Assembly: GCA_934481345.1 (NCBI GenBank) | Contig: CAKSPF010000002.1 | Span: 186,001 to 250,000, forward strand | Direction: 5' to 3' | From: an uncultured Clostridia bacterium | GTDB lineage: Bacteria; Bacillota; Clostridia; UMGS1810 | Length of the DNA: 64,000 bases | Shown here: positions 50,363 to 58,324 of the stretch, piece by piece | Layout: every line of letters begins with the position of its first letter | How positions within the stretch are numbered: position 1 is the stretch's first letter | The notes under the pieces: model-generated | Databases searched by the model: none | Told to the model about the DNA's origin: nothing | The model's input: only the letters and a program-made list of their open reading frames with translations | Translations under genes and position numbers: made by a program

Positions 50363-51178
50363 TTAAAGGTTTAAAAAATCTTTTCTGTAGTCAACACCGA
50401 AAAACTCTGCAAGTTCTTTCATTTCTTCGTCCTTTATAGTGTTTATTCTCGGCAAATGGCTTGTAAGCATGTAAATCTGAGCAGCTTTTTCTACAGTTTC
50501 AATCAGGCCGAATGTTTCATCCAAATCCTTGCCGGCGCCGTAAATACCGTGCATACCCCATATTACAAGGCGGAATGTTTTCATTTTTTCTGCGGTAGCC
50601 ATACCGATTTCATTGGTTCCGCAAAGCATCCACGGCAATATGCCTATGCCGTCGGGGAACACAACTATACATTCGGTGCACATCTCCCAAAGAGTATGGG
50701 TGAATTTCTTTTCGTCAAGCTCGTGAACATAATTCATGGCAAGCGTATTTGTAGGGTGTGAGTGAATTACAACACGGTTTTCGGGATTTACCGAAAGTCT
50801 TGCAATATGGCTCATGAGATGCGACGGGAGCTCGCTTGTGAATTTGCCGCCGTCTTTATAGCCCCAAAGAAGCTCGGCTGTTGTTCCGTCTTTTGCAATT
50901 CTTATTATTCCGAGATTTGTTTCGGGATCGTCCGTAACGTTTTTGAAATACTTTCCGGTGCCTGTAACAATAAATATTCTGCCCGTTAATTCCTTGGCAT
51001 CAAAGCCTGTGGGAATGGTGCGTATTACATTGTTTAAGTCCAGATATTCCCCGACTTCGTTTTCATCAAGCATATAGCTTATATTTCCGCCGTTTCTTTC
51101 GTCCCAGCCGAGGCGGTACATATTTGCGGTTGTTTTTTTCATTTCCTCCACAAACGGAGCATTTAAAATATTTTTCAT
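50363..51178 (-). CDS. rhaD: Rhamnulose-1-phosphate aldolase
   Basis: The 271-residue class II aldolase splits L-rhamnulose 1-phosphate into dihydroxyacetone phosphate and L-lactaldehyde. The signatures are WDERNGGNISYML, the metal-binding VIHSHPTN, and the later MHGIYGAGKDLDETFGLIET containing the third His. The ATG at 51178 overlaps the rhaA stop as ATGA, so translation is coupled; a longer in-frame start would read into rhaA and is rejected. It is the last gene of the rhamnose operon. Confidence 0.96.
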   Translation of the reverse strand: MKNILNAPFVEEMKKTTANMYRLGWDERNGGNISYMLDENEVGEYLDLNNVIRTIPTGFDAKELTGRIFIVTGTGKYFKNVTDDPETNLGIIRIAKDGTTAELLWGYKDGGKFTSELPSHLMSHIARLSVNPENRVVIHSHPTNTLAMNYVHELDEKKFTHTLWEMCTECIVVFPDGIGILPWMLCGTNEIGMATAEKMKTFRLVIWGMHGIYGAGKDLDETFGLIETVEKAAQIYMLTSHLPRINTIKDEEMKELAEFFGVDYRKDFLNL

Positions 51179-52413
51179 TTTCTGTTCACCAAAACTTTCT
51201 GTTCGTAGTCTTTTATTGAGTCTATGTAATTTGATTTGATATTTTCTTCTTTGAGATATTGCTCCCATACATCGCCGAAGGGCATGGTTTTCATTTCTTC
51301 CTTGAGAACCATAAGCTCTGTCATGTCATTTGCGTCCTGCAATGCTTTCATTTTTTCATTTGGCTGCAAGAGGGCATACAAAAGCGCTTTCTGAACATTT
51401 CTCATACCTGTTACCCATGCTGAAATTCTGTTTATTGACGCGTCAAAATAGTCGGTGGCGATAAATACACGGTCTAATGCGTCGTTGCGTACAATTTCCT
51501 GCGCGATTTCTTTTGTTTCATCATCGAGAATAACGACATGGTCGCTGTCCCAGCGTACTCCTCTAGTAATGTGAAGCGCAATTTTTTCATTAAACAAAAG
51601 CATGGACGGTATTTTGTCCGATACAACTTCGGTGGGGTGGTAGTGACCGTTGTCCATAAGGGGAGTTATGCCTTTTTGATTTACATAGTTCATGCAGAAT
51701 TCTGCCGAACCCACTGTGTATGACTCAAGGCCTATTCCGAATACCTTTGATTCAAGTGTTACATATACAAGTTTTTTGTCATACGGAACAGAGAGTATCT
51801 CATCAAGAGAATCTTTAAACCGTTTTCTCGGCATGTATCTGTCTGCCGGTATGTCTTTTATGCCGTCCGGAATCCAAATATTCATTACACACGGAACACC
51901 TGTTTCTTCCGCAAAATACTGTGATATTTCAAGGCATCTCTTTCCGTGCTCAATCCAGAAGCTGCGTACCTTGTCATCGGGTGACGACAGGGTGAGGTTG
52001 TCTTTTACCATCGGGTGAGAGAAAAACGTTGGGTTAAAGTCAATGCCCATATTTCTTGCTTTTGCAAAATCAACCCATTTTTTGAAGTGCTGAGGCTTGA
52101 GCGCGTCGCGGTCTGCAAAATCGCCGTCAAAGATAGCGTAGCATGCATGAAGGTTGAGCTTTTTCTTACCCGGAATAAGACTTAGCGCAAAATCAATATC
52201 AGCCATAAGCTCGTCGGGAGAGGTAGCTTTGCCTATGTAGTTTCCTGTCGTCTGAATACCGCCGGAAAGGCTTTCCTTTGTGTCAAAGCCTCCTACGTCA
52301 TCTCCCTGCCAGCAGTGCATGGAAACCGGTACGTTTTTGAGTAAATCAATAGCTTTTTTTGCGTCTACGCCGTATTCGGCATAGCGTGACGCAGCATATT
52401 CAAATCTTTCCAT
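51175..52413 (-). CDS. rhaA: L-rhamnose isomerase
   Basis: The 412-residue TIM-barrel enzyme converts L-rhamnose to L-rhamnulose with Mn2+ or Zn2+. The metal- and substrate-binding segments MHCWQGDDVGGFD, LHACYAIFDGDFADRD, FNPTFFSHPMVKDN and DNGHYHPTEVV are all present, and length is near that of Escherichia coli RhaA. It lies 18 bases after rhaB. Confidence 0.98.
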   Translation of the reverse strand: MERFEYAASRYAEYGVDAKKAIDLLKNVPVSMHCWQGDDVGGFDTKESLSGGIQTTGNYIGKATSPDELMADIDFALSLIPGKKKLNLHACYAIFDGDFADRDALKPQHFKKWVDFAKARNMGIDFNPTFFSHPMVKDNLTLSSPDDKVRSFWIEHGKRCLEISQYFAEETGVPCVMNIWIPDGIKDIPADRYMPRKRFKDSLDEILSVPYDKKLVYVTLESKVFGIGLESYTVGSAEFCMNYVNQKGITPLMDNGHYHPTEVVSDKIPSMLLFNEKIALHITRGVRWDSDHVVILDDETKEIAQEIVRNDALDRVFIATDYFDASINRISAWVTGMRNVQKALLYALLQPNEKMKALQDANDMTELMVLKEEMKTMPFGDVWEQYLKEENIKSNYIDSIKDYEQKVLVNRK

Positions 52414-52431
52414 TTTATTTCCTCCTTATAT

Positions 52432-53871
52432 TTAATAATTCTTTATTTCAAAGCTTTTATGTATTGCATTTCTTGCCTCTGTCAGACTTTCAAATTCGCC
52501 GGCTTCAATAAACTGTGCTATAAGATTACCGAGCGCGGTACCTTCGGTCGGTCCTGCATATACCGTAAGTTTTGTGGCTTTTGCCGTAAGCTCATTCAAA
52601 TATCCGTCCTTGCTTCCGCCGCCCACAATGTTTATGCAGGTATATTTTTTCTTTGTGAGATCTTCAAGGTTTTTTACAGCCTGAGCATATTTCGACGCAA
52701 GACTCTGATAAACGCATTGCATAATTTCGCCGACAGAGTCCGGTATCTTTTGGCCGCTTTTTGAGCATGCATTTTTTACCGCTTCAATCATGCTGTCGGG
52801 CGCCAAAAATTCTTCGCCGTCAACATCTATAATTGAAGGGAAATCGCTGCATTCCCTCGCCATGCGTTCCAAATCGGCATAGCTGAAATTATTTGCAGAT
52901 GATGCAGAAACATTTTTGCCTGCTACATATGATACACCGTTTAATTCGCGGCGTATGGACTGTATCATCCAAAGTCCCATAATATTTTTTAAATATCTGA
53001 AACGGTAGTCGTATCCGCCTTCGTTTGAAAAATTTGCAGCGCAGCTTTGCATATCCGTAAGCGGCTCTGTGTTTTCAACGCCGAGCAGACTCCATGTTCC
53101 GCTCGATATATAAACCGATGTGTCATCTTTGGCAGGCACCGCCATGAATGCCGAGCCTGTATCGTGAGTTGCCGGCAATATAACCTTAACGTCAAAGCCG
53201 ATTTTTTCTTTTATCTGCGGCTTCAGATAACCGACTGTTGTTTCGGGCATATATAGCTCTCCGAAAATTTCAGCGGGTATACCCAATTCTTTTAAAATTT
53301 CTTTGTCCCACGTTTTGCTTTTTGCATTGACAAGTGAAGTAGTAGAGGCATTAGTGTATTCATTTTTTATAACGCCGGTGAGAAGATAGTTGAAATATTC
53401 CGGAATCATCAAAAAGTGTTTTGCTTTTTTTAGTTCTTCCGGATGATTTAATTTTTGTGAATATAACTGATATACTGTGTTGAATGGCTGATACTGGATA
53501 CCGGTTTCGGCATATAAATCTTTAAAAGGAATAATTTTTTCGATTTCTTCTTTCATGCCCTCGGTGCGTTTGTCACGGTAGGCAACGGTATCGCAGATCG
53601 GATTTTTGTCGCCGTCAAGCAATACATAGTCAACACCCCATGTATCTATGGCAAGTGTAGACGGTATTTTGCCGATTTCACCGCATTTTTTCAGACCGTT
53701 TACAATGTGTTCAAATAACTGTTCGGTATTCCAGCAGTCATGACCGTTTTTAAATACCTGTACATTGTCGAAGCGGTATACTTCTTCCAGAATGATTTTT
53801 CCGTTTTCCACACATCCGAGAATGTGTCTGCCCGAAGAAGCTCCTATATCGATTGCAAGATGATAAGTCAT
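52432..53871 (-). CDS. rhaB: Rhamnulokinase
   Basis: The 479-residue FGGY-family kinase phosphorylates L-rhamnulose. The N-terminal phosphate motif is AIDIGASSGRHILG; ALAIDTWGVDYVLLDG-like and PATHDTGSAFMAVPAKD are the substrate-side and DHD-type catalytic motifs; the second phosphate motif is INIVGGGSKDGYLNELTA. TAGGAGG precedes the ATG. Upstream is a near-perfect 18-base palindrome (53892-53909), probably the operator for the operon. Confidence 0.97.
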   Translation of the reverse strand: MTYHLAIDIGASSGRHILGCVENGKIILEEVYRFDNVQVFKNGHDCWNTEQLFEHIVNGLKKCGEIGKIPSTLAIDTWGVDYVLLDGDKNPICDTVAYRDKRTEGMKEEIEKIIPFKDLYAETGIQYQPFNTVYQLYSQKLNHPEELKKAKHFLMIPEYFNYLLTGVIKNEYTNASTTSLVNAKSKTWDKEILKELGIPAEIFGELYMPETTVGYLKPQIKEKIGFDVKVILPATHDTGSAFMAVPAKDDTSVYISSGTWSLLGVENTEPLTDMQSCAANFSNEGGYDYRFRYLKNIMGLWMIQSIRRELNGVSYVAGKNVSASSANNFSYADLERMARECSDFPSIIDVDGEEFLAPDSMIEAVKNACSKSGQKIPDSVGEIMQCVYQSLASKYAQAVKNLEDLTKKKYTCINIVGGGSKDGYLNELTAKATKLTVYAGPTEGTALGNLIAQFIEAGEFESLTEARNAIHKSFEIKNY

Positions 53872-53891
53872 ACTACACCTCCTATATCTTT

Positions 53892-53909
53892 ATGACAAAA
53901 TTTTATCAT
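53892..53909. promoter_or_regulatory. Palindromic operator candidate upstream of rhaB
   Basis: ATGACAAAATTTTATCAT is a palindrome with one mismatched pair. It is 21 bases before the rhaB start and overlaps a TAAAAT sequence that could be the -10 box. Confidence 0.5.
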
Positions 53910-53942
53910 TTTGCCGCAGGAAATAAAAGGTCTGTATTTGAC

Positions 53943-54947
53943 TTAAAAAGTGTCCTTATTTGCAGCTGTATCGACTGCACTGATATTTTTTGAAAAGCTT
54001 TTTCTGTACTTGCCCGGCGACATATTAAAGCGTTTGCCGAACAGCCTGTGAAAATAACTGATATTTGTATAGCCTATCCTTATTGCAATATCGGATATAT
54101 TAATATCCGTGTTTTTAAGCAGAAAGCACGCCTGTGAAAGCCGTCTTTCCTGCACAAGCTCCGTATAGGTCTTTCCGGTTTTTCTTTTTATTTCGCGTGA
54201 AAACCAGCTGAAGTCATAATGCATCCGGTTTGTCAGCTCTGTAAGGCTTCCGTCTTTGTAATTTTCATCGACGTATTTAAGCATTTTGATTATAGACTGT
54301 TCTCTTTCGTCACGGCATGCCAGCCGGTCTGTATAATTCATGAGCTGCAAAAACAAAAGTCCCATTGTGAAACTGTTTATTTTACGTTTGTTTTGAGTAT
54401 CATTGATAAGCGTCCAGATTAAGTTTTCCACAAGATTTTGTATGGGTAAAACGTCGGAAACTTCAAAATACATGTAGCAGGAATCACCGCCGTCACTTTT
54501 TAAGCTGTTTATTATAAAGCTTCTAAGAGGCGTTTCGTCATCACCGAGCATAGCAAGCTGGCTGTTGAAAAACTCAGGAAGTACAATAAAATTTACCGCA
54601 ATGTCATTTTCGCCGGCGGGAAGGATTTCCTGATGTGCGTTCTGACCGAGAAAAAGCAGCTCGCCTTCTTTTAAATGTATGGTGTCGCCGTTTATAATAT
54701 GGGTTGTTTCTCCGCTGCACATGTATATAACTTCTATAAAATCGTGCGAGTGCTTGGGAAAATGAACAAAGCGGGTGTGAGGTCTTACCGTAATGAGCTT
54801 TCCGGAGCTTAAAAGCTTCTTGCTGTTTACAGTGTTGCCTCCGCCTTCCATATAAATGCTGCGGTCAATATCTTTTTTTCCGTTCAGAATATCGCGTTCC
54901 TCTTTGGTTATCGGCATAAGCTCTTTCATTAATTCGCTGCTTATCAT
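53943..54947 (-). CDS. AraC family transcriptional regulator (rhamnose operon)
   Basis: The 334-residue protein has an N-terminal cupin effector domain (HFPKHSHDFIEVIYMCSGET, HLKEGELLFLGQNAHQEI) and a C-terminal double helix-turn-helix of AraC type (LTELTNRMHYDFSWFSREIK, then ISDIAIRIGYTNISYFHRLF and KRFNMSPGKYRKSF). It lies 71 bases upstream of rhaB on the same strand and should activate the rhamnose genes when rhamnose binds, though this is inferred from position. No rhamnose transporter is seen beside it. GGGTGATT precedes the ATG. Confidence 0.93.
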   Translation of the reverse strand: MISSELMKELMPITKEERDILNGKKDIDRSIYMEGGGNTVNSKKLLSSGKLITVRPHTRFVHFPKHSHDFIEVIYMCSGETTHIINGDTIHLKEGELLFLGQNAHQEILPAGENDIAVNFIVLPEFFNSQLAMLGDDETPLRSFIINSLKSDGGDSCYMYFEVSDVLPIQNLVENLIWTLINDTQNKRKINSFTMGLLFLQLMNYTDRLACRDEREQSIIKMLKYVDENYKDGSLTELTNRMHYDFSWFSREIKRKTGKTYTELVQERRLSQACFLLKNTDINISDIAIRIGYTNISYFHRLFGKRFNMSPGKYRKSFSKNISAVDTAANKDTF

Positions 54948-55053
54948 ATGTTAATCACCCAATATGATTTTAACACACGGCAAAAAAATAGTAAATACAA
55001 ATTTTGAATTAATCTATGCATAAGTACATATTATATCTGTGAGGTGAAAACGT

Positions 55054-55530
55054 ATGTGGAAAAAAATTAAGCCGTATGTTATTTCTGTATTGATTGCTTT
55101 GCTGGTCGGCGGAATATCAGCTTTTCTGACAAAGGATAATATGAATATTTACAAGGATATTGTAAGACCGCCGCTTTCGCCGCCGATGAAGCTCTTTCCG
55201 ATTGTATGGTCTGTACTTTTTGTGCTGATGGGAATAAGCAGCGCCATGGTGTATAAAAGCAAAGAAGCAGACAGAACAGATGTAAAAAATGCCCTGACGC
55301 TGTACGGTATACAGCTTTTTGTCAATTTTTTGTGGAGCATCATATTTTTCAATATGAGAGCGTATCTTTTTGCATTTATATGGCTTGTGCTATTGTGGGT
55401 ACTGATAATTGCCATGATATTCAAATTCAAAAAAATCAGCACCGCTGCGGCATTGCTGCAAATACCGTATTTGCTTTGGGTGACGTTTGCAGGTTATCTC
55501 ACATTTGCAATATATTTGCTGAATAAATAG
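55054..55530 (+). CDS. TspO/MBR family protein
   Basis: The 158-residue protein is all helical with five transmembrane segments. It shows PPLSPPMKLFPIVWSVLFVL, MGISSAMVYKS, QLFVNFLWSIIFF and WLVLLWVLIIAM, the TspO/peripheral benzodiazepine receptor pattern. TspO proteins bind tetrapyrroles and cholesterol-like ligands and affect stress responses. The presence of hemZ in the window is consistent with tetrapyrrole handling, but no direct link is seen. GAGGTG precedes the ATG. Confidence 0.92.
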   Translation: MWKKIKPYVISVLIALLVGGISAFLTKDNMNIYKDIVRPPLSPPMKLFPIVWSVLFVLMGISSAMVYKSKEADRTDVKNALTLYGIQLFVNFLWSIIFFNMRAYLFAFIWLVLLWVLIIAMIFKFKKISTAAALLQIPYLLWVTFAGYLTFAIYLLNK

Positions 55531-55537
55531 ATAAAAC

Positions 55538-55572
55538 AGCCGTGGTAATGAAGCTTACCGCGGCTATTTTAT
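55538..55572. terminator. Bidirectional terminator after tspO
   Basis: An eleven-pair stem (AGCCGTGGTAA / TTACCGCGGCT) is followed by ATTTTATT and overlaps the stop codon of the convergent XRE gene. Confidence 0.8.
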
Positions 55573-55863
55573 TGTGAACAGAAAATCCGTAAAGACAGTT
55601 ATCATATGAAGCTTGCTTTCATTAAGCTTTTTAATCTTAGAAAACAAACGGCTGTATTTTTCATCATCTTTTTTTATTCCGAGTAATTCGTCAGTTGATA
55701 TTTTCAGTATTTCCGACAGTCTTATAAGTATATCAAAGCTTGGCTCTCTCAGTGTGTTTTCATAATTTCTGTATGTTGTTACGGGGATTTTAAGCTTGTC
55801 CGCCAATTCTTTCTGCGAAAGGTTGCAGCTTTCGCGGGCGTTTCTAAGATTTTTATGAAACAT
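55564..55863 (-). CDS. XRE-family regulator
   Basis: The 99-residue protein is a Cro/CI-type helix-turn-helix (LRNARESCNLSQKELADKLK, VTTYRNYENTLREPSFDILI) with a short C-terminal helical tail. Start is the ATG at 55863 after AAGGAGGC; the longer frame to 55944 has no ribosome binding site. It is divergent from the exported repeat-protein gene, with about 190 bases between them. Confidence 0.9.
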   Translation of the reverse strand: MFHKNLRNARESCNLSQKELADKLKIPVTTYRNYENTLREPSFDILIRLSEILKISTDELLGIKKDDEKYSRLFSKIKKLNESKLHMITVFTDFLFTIK

Positions 55864-55981
55864 TTGTTCAGCCTCCTTTTCATTATGTTCATATATAATA
55901 ATAAGTATACAACGAAAAAAAATGTATTTTGTAAAAAAGCACAAAATGAATTATTTATATTAAAAAACAATTCAAAAAGGG

Positions 55982-56010
55982 TTGACGAATAAAACGGTAT
56001 ATGATATATT
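55982..56010 (+). promoter_or_regulatory. Promoter of the exported repeat-protein gene
   Basis: TTGACG (55982-55987) and TATATT (56005-56010) are 17 bases apart, 42 bases before the start codon. Confidence 0.75.
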
Positions 56011-56052
56011 ATCCGTAGATGAAAATTAAAACTAAATAGGGGGAAACACAAA

Positions 56053-57423
56053 ATGAAGTTTACCAAAAGATTTATTGCACTTGTAAGTGCAGCGGCAGTA
56101 TTTTCATCAGTTACTGCCTCAGCAGCATGGGAGTTTGCCGGCTATGATACCACAAATCCGCCGGAATACAGCAAGATTTACAACGAAGTCATAGGCGGAA
56201 AATATACCAGCAAAACAAAGACAGACGCACTGTCCGAAAAAGATGTTGCGTGGAAGTTTGAAGGATATGAGCTTCAGTATCCGCATGCAGGATATGAGAG
56301 GTTGTATCTTGAAGGAAATGCACAGAAGAATATCACCAGAACAACAAATCTGTTTCCGCAGTGGGAAACAAGGTTCAAGGATTTCATGTGGGACATTGCC
56401 AAGGATGAAACCGGCGGACATCTGATTTATCAGCGTCAGCAGACTATGATAAACAATAAATACTGGGCATGGGATTTCGGAAAAGACGCATATGACGACG
56501 CTATGGTGTTTGTGCCTACAACGCGCCATGCCGAGGTTACCGAAGAATTTAAAAATTACGGTATTGCAAATCTCGATTTAAACGGCAACTACATATTTGA
56601 CAGGGCAGGAAATACCCACAATGCGGAAAAAACAGCAGTATACAACAAATTCGGTATGCCCGATGCTTTTCCTGTAAAGCTTGATGCATACGGCAATCCT
56701 ACAAAGGAAATCGAGGAAGGTTCTTTCCTGCACAACGATAATTTGAGTATGCTTGATGAAAACGGTCATTTTGTATATTCCGATGCGGATATTGCATGGA
56801 AGCTTACATATGATCTGAATATGCCTCTTATGCAGAGTTTGTATTTAAACGGTCCGTCTTATCACGGAGAGGGTACGGTAAAAGACCTCGCTTCTATTTA
56901 CGTTCAGCATCCCGAGTGGAACTGGAATAATGCGGACGGAAGCAGAATACAGGTTTTGCGTGCAGCGCTTCCGGAAATAAGCTGGACAAATCCTCTTTAT
57001 GAAAATGCGGAACCGTATTGCTACTATCAGTATCTGATAATAAACGGCGTCATAATGGACGGTCATAACGACACTCCGAAGATTTGGAGATATACAGGCG
57101 GAAAAGCCGATCCGTATGTTGAGTGGAGATATGCGTTCCCGGAAGAAGATTATCCGTACAATGTTGTAGAGCAGAAGTACATCCGCGGCAATGACGGCAA
57201 AATGATTCCCGGACTGGACGACTTTAACAATTATTGCTTTAGAATACCTATAGGCAAGCTCGGTAACGAATTTATAAAGGTAACCGATACGGAAATACAG
57301 TTCTACATTCGTGATGAGAAGGGCGACCACCTTGTCGGCACAAAGACAATAAACCGTGTTGATTCCGATTTCGGCGGAGGATATGCAGGTTATGTCGGCG
57401 CAGGCGGATATGTAACAGAATAA
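56053..57423 (+). CDS. Exported protein with four degenerate W-Y repeats
   Basis: The 456-residue protein has a signal peptide (residues 1-24, basic start then VSAAAVFSSVTASA) and no other membrane segment, so it is secreted or surface-bound. It is rich in Trp, Tyr, Asn and Asp. Four copies of a W-x-F/Y...P...Y-I/L-x-G pattern are visible: WEFAGYDTTNPPEYSKIY (26), WKFEGYELQYPHAGYERLYL (67), WKLTYDLNMPLMQSLYLNG (249) and WRYAFPEEDYPYNVVEQKYI (358). No LPXTG or cell-wall anchor is seen. No known domain is recognised. GGGGG precedes the ATG. Aromatic repeats suggest carbohydrate or envelope binding; this is inference. Confidence 0.8.
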   Translation: MKFTKRFIALVSAAAVFSSVTASAAWEFAGYDTTNPPEYSKIYNEVIGGKYTSKTKTDALSEKDVAWKFEGYELQYPHAGYERLYLEGNAQKNITRTTNLFPQWETRFKDFMWDIAKDETGGHLIYQRQQTMINNKYWAWDFGKDAYDDAMVFVPTTRHAEVTEEFKNYGIANLDLNGNYIFDRAGNTHNAEKTAVYNKFGMPDAFPVKLDAYGNPTKEIEEGSFLHNDNLSMLDENGHFVYSDADIAWKLTYDLNMPLMQSLYLNGPSYHGEGTVKDLASIYVQHPEWNWNNADGSRIQVLRAALPEISWTNPLYENAEPYCYYQYLIINGVIMDGHNDTPKIWRYTGGKADPYVEWRYAFPEEDYPYNVVEQKYIRGNDGKMIPGLDDFNNYCFRIPIGKLGNEFIKVTDTEIQFYIRDEKGDHLVGTKTINRVDSDFGGGYAGYVGAGGYVTE

Positions 57424-57434
57424 TCATATAATAT

Positions 57435-57466
57435 ACACGGAGCGGCAAATGCCGCTCTGTGTTTTT
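57435..57466 (+). terminator. Strong terminator after the repeat-protein gene
   Basis: ACACGGAGCGGC pairs with GCCGCTCTGTGT across an AAAT loop, followed by TTTT. Confidence 0.85.
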
Positions 57467-57480
57467 AAAAGGAAATAATT

Positions 57481-58230
57481 ATGAAAAAATTTTTATTGTT
57501 TATTTTGACAGTTTTTATTCTTTTTCAAAATGCATATGCAATGAATGTATTTGATAAACGTGGAAAAACAGTTGTAATTATGTATCATAAGCTCAGCGAA
57601 AACAGTAATGAATGGAACAATTACTGCATATCTCCCAAAACTTTTGAAGATGATATAGTATATCTCAAAAAAAGCGGATATGAATTTTTGACTGCGTCGC
57701 AGCTTGCACAAACAGATACAAAAAAGCGCAAAATTGCAGTGATAACATTTGATGACGGATATTACAGCGATTATGAATATGCCGTGCCGATTTTGAATAA
57801 ACACTCGGCAAGCGCCACATTTTTTGTTTTTGGGGGTGCAGTGGGAACCGACGGGTATATGTCGGCTGATAATATAAAGGAAATATCCCAAAATGCTCTT
57901 GCGGAAATCGGAAATCATTCTTATGCTCTGCATCAGAATACGCCGTCGGCACTCAGCATATTATACGGCAGCGGAAAAAATGTTTCGCAAATAGCAGATG
58001 ATTATAACAAAAATGCAGTTTTTCTAAAAGAGATAACAGGCAAAGAAATCACAGCGCTATCATATCCCAACGGTATTTATTCCGATGAAGTTGATAAAGC
58101 TGTTAAAAGCAGCGGGGTTAAAATCACGTTTTCAACAAAACCTTATTCATATTCAAGTATAAATATAGCTAACCCTGTCGGAAGAAAAACACGGAGCGCA
58201 TTTGTAAAAATAGAAAATCTTGTAAAATAA
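57481..58230 (+). CDS. Polysaccharide deacetylase family protein
   Basis: The 249-residue CE4-type enzyme has a signal peptide (1-20), the motif ITFDDGY with Asp91-Asp92, and the metal-binding His146 and His151 in IGNHSYALHQ. The YHKLSENSNEWNNYCISPKT segment is typical of exported polysaccharide deacetylases that remove N-acetyl groups from glucosamine polymers or peptidoglycan. It starts 15 bases after the T tract of the preceding terminator, with AAAAGGAAA before the ATG and no clear promoter of its own, so it probably depends on readthrough. Confidence 0.9.
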   Translation: MKKFLLFILTVFILFQNAYAMNVFDKRGKTVVIMYHKLSENSNEWNNYCISPKTFEDDIVYLKKSGYEFLTASQLAQTDTKKRKIAVITFDDGYYSDYEYAVPILNKHSASATFFVFGGAVGTDGYMSADNIKEISQNALAEIGNHSYALHQNTPSALSILYGSGKNVSQIADDYNKNAVFLKEITGKEITALSYPNGIYSDEVDKAVKSSGVKITFSTKPYSYSSINIANPVGRKTRSAFVKIENLVK

Positions 58231-58233
58231 CAG

Positions 58234-58268
58234 AATCCGCACAGTCTTATTAAGACCGTGCGGATTTT
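58234..58268 (+). terminator. Terminator of the deacetylase gene
   Basis: AATCCGCAC-A-GTCTTA pairs with TAAGAC-C-GTGCGGATT (one mismatch) followed by TTTT. Confidence 0.8.
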
Positions 58269-58324
58269 GGCAAGTGTATGAATACGGGGGATAATGTATT
58301 CATAACAGAAAATTGATAGCGTAA

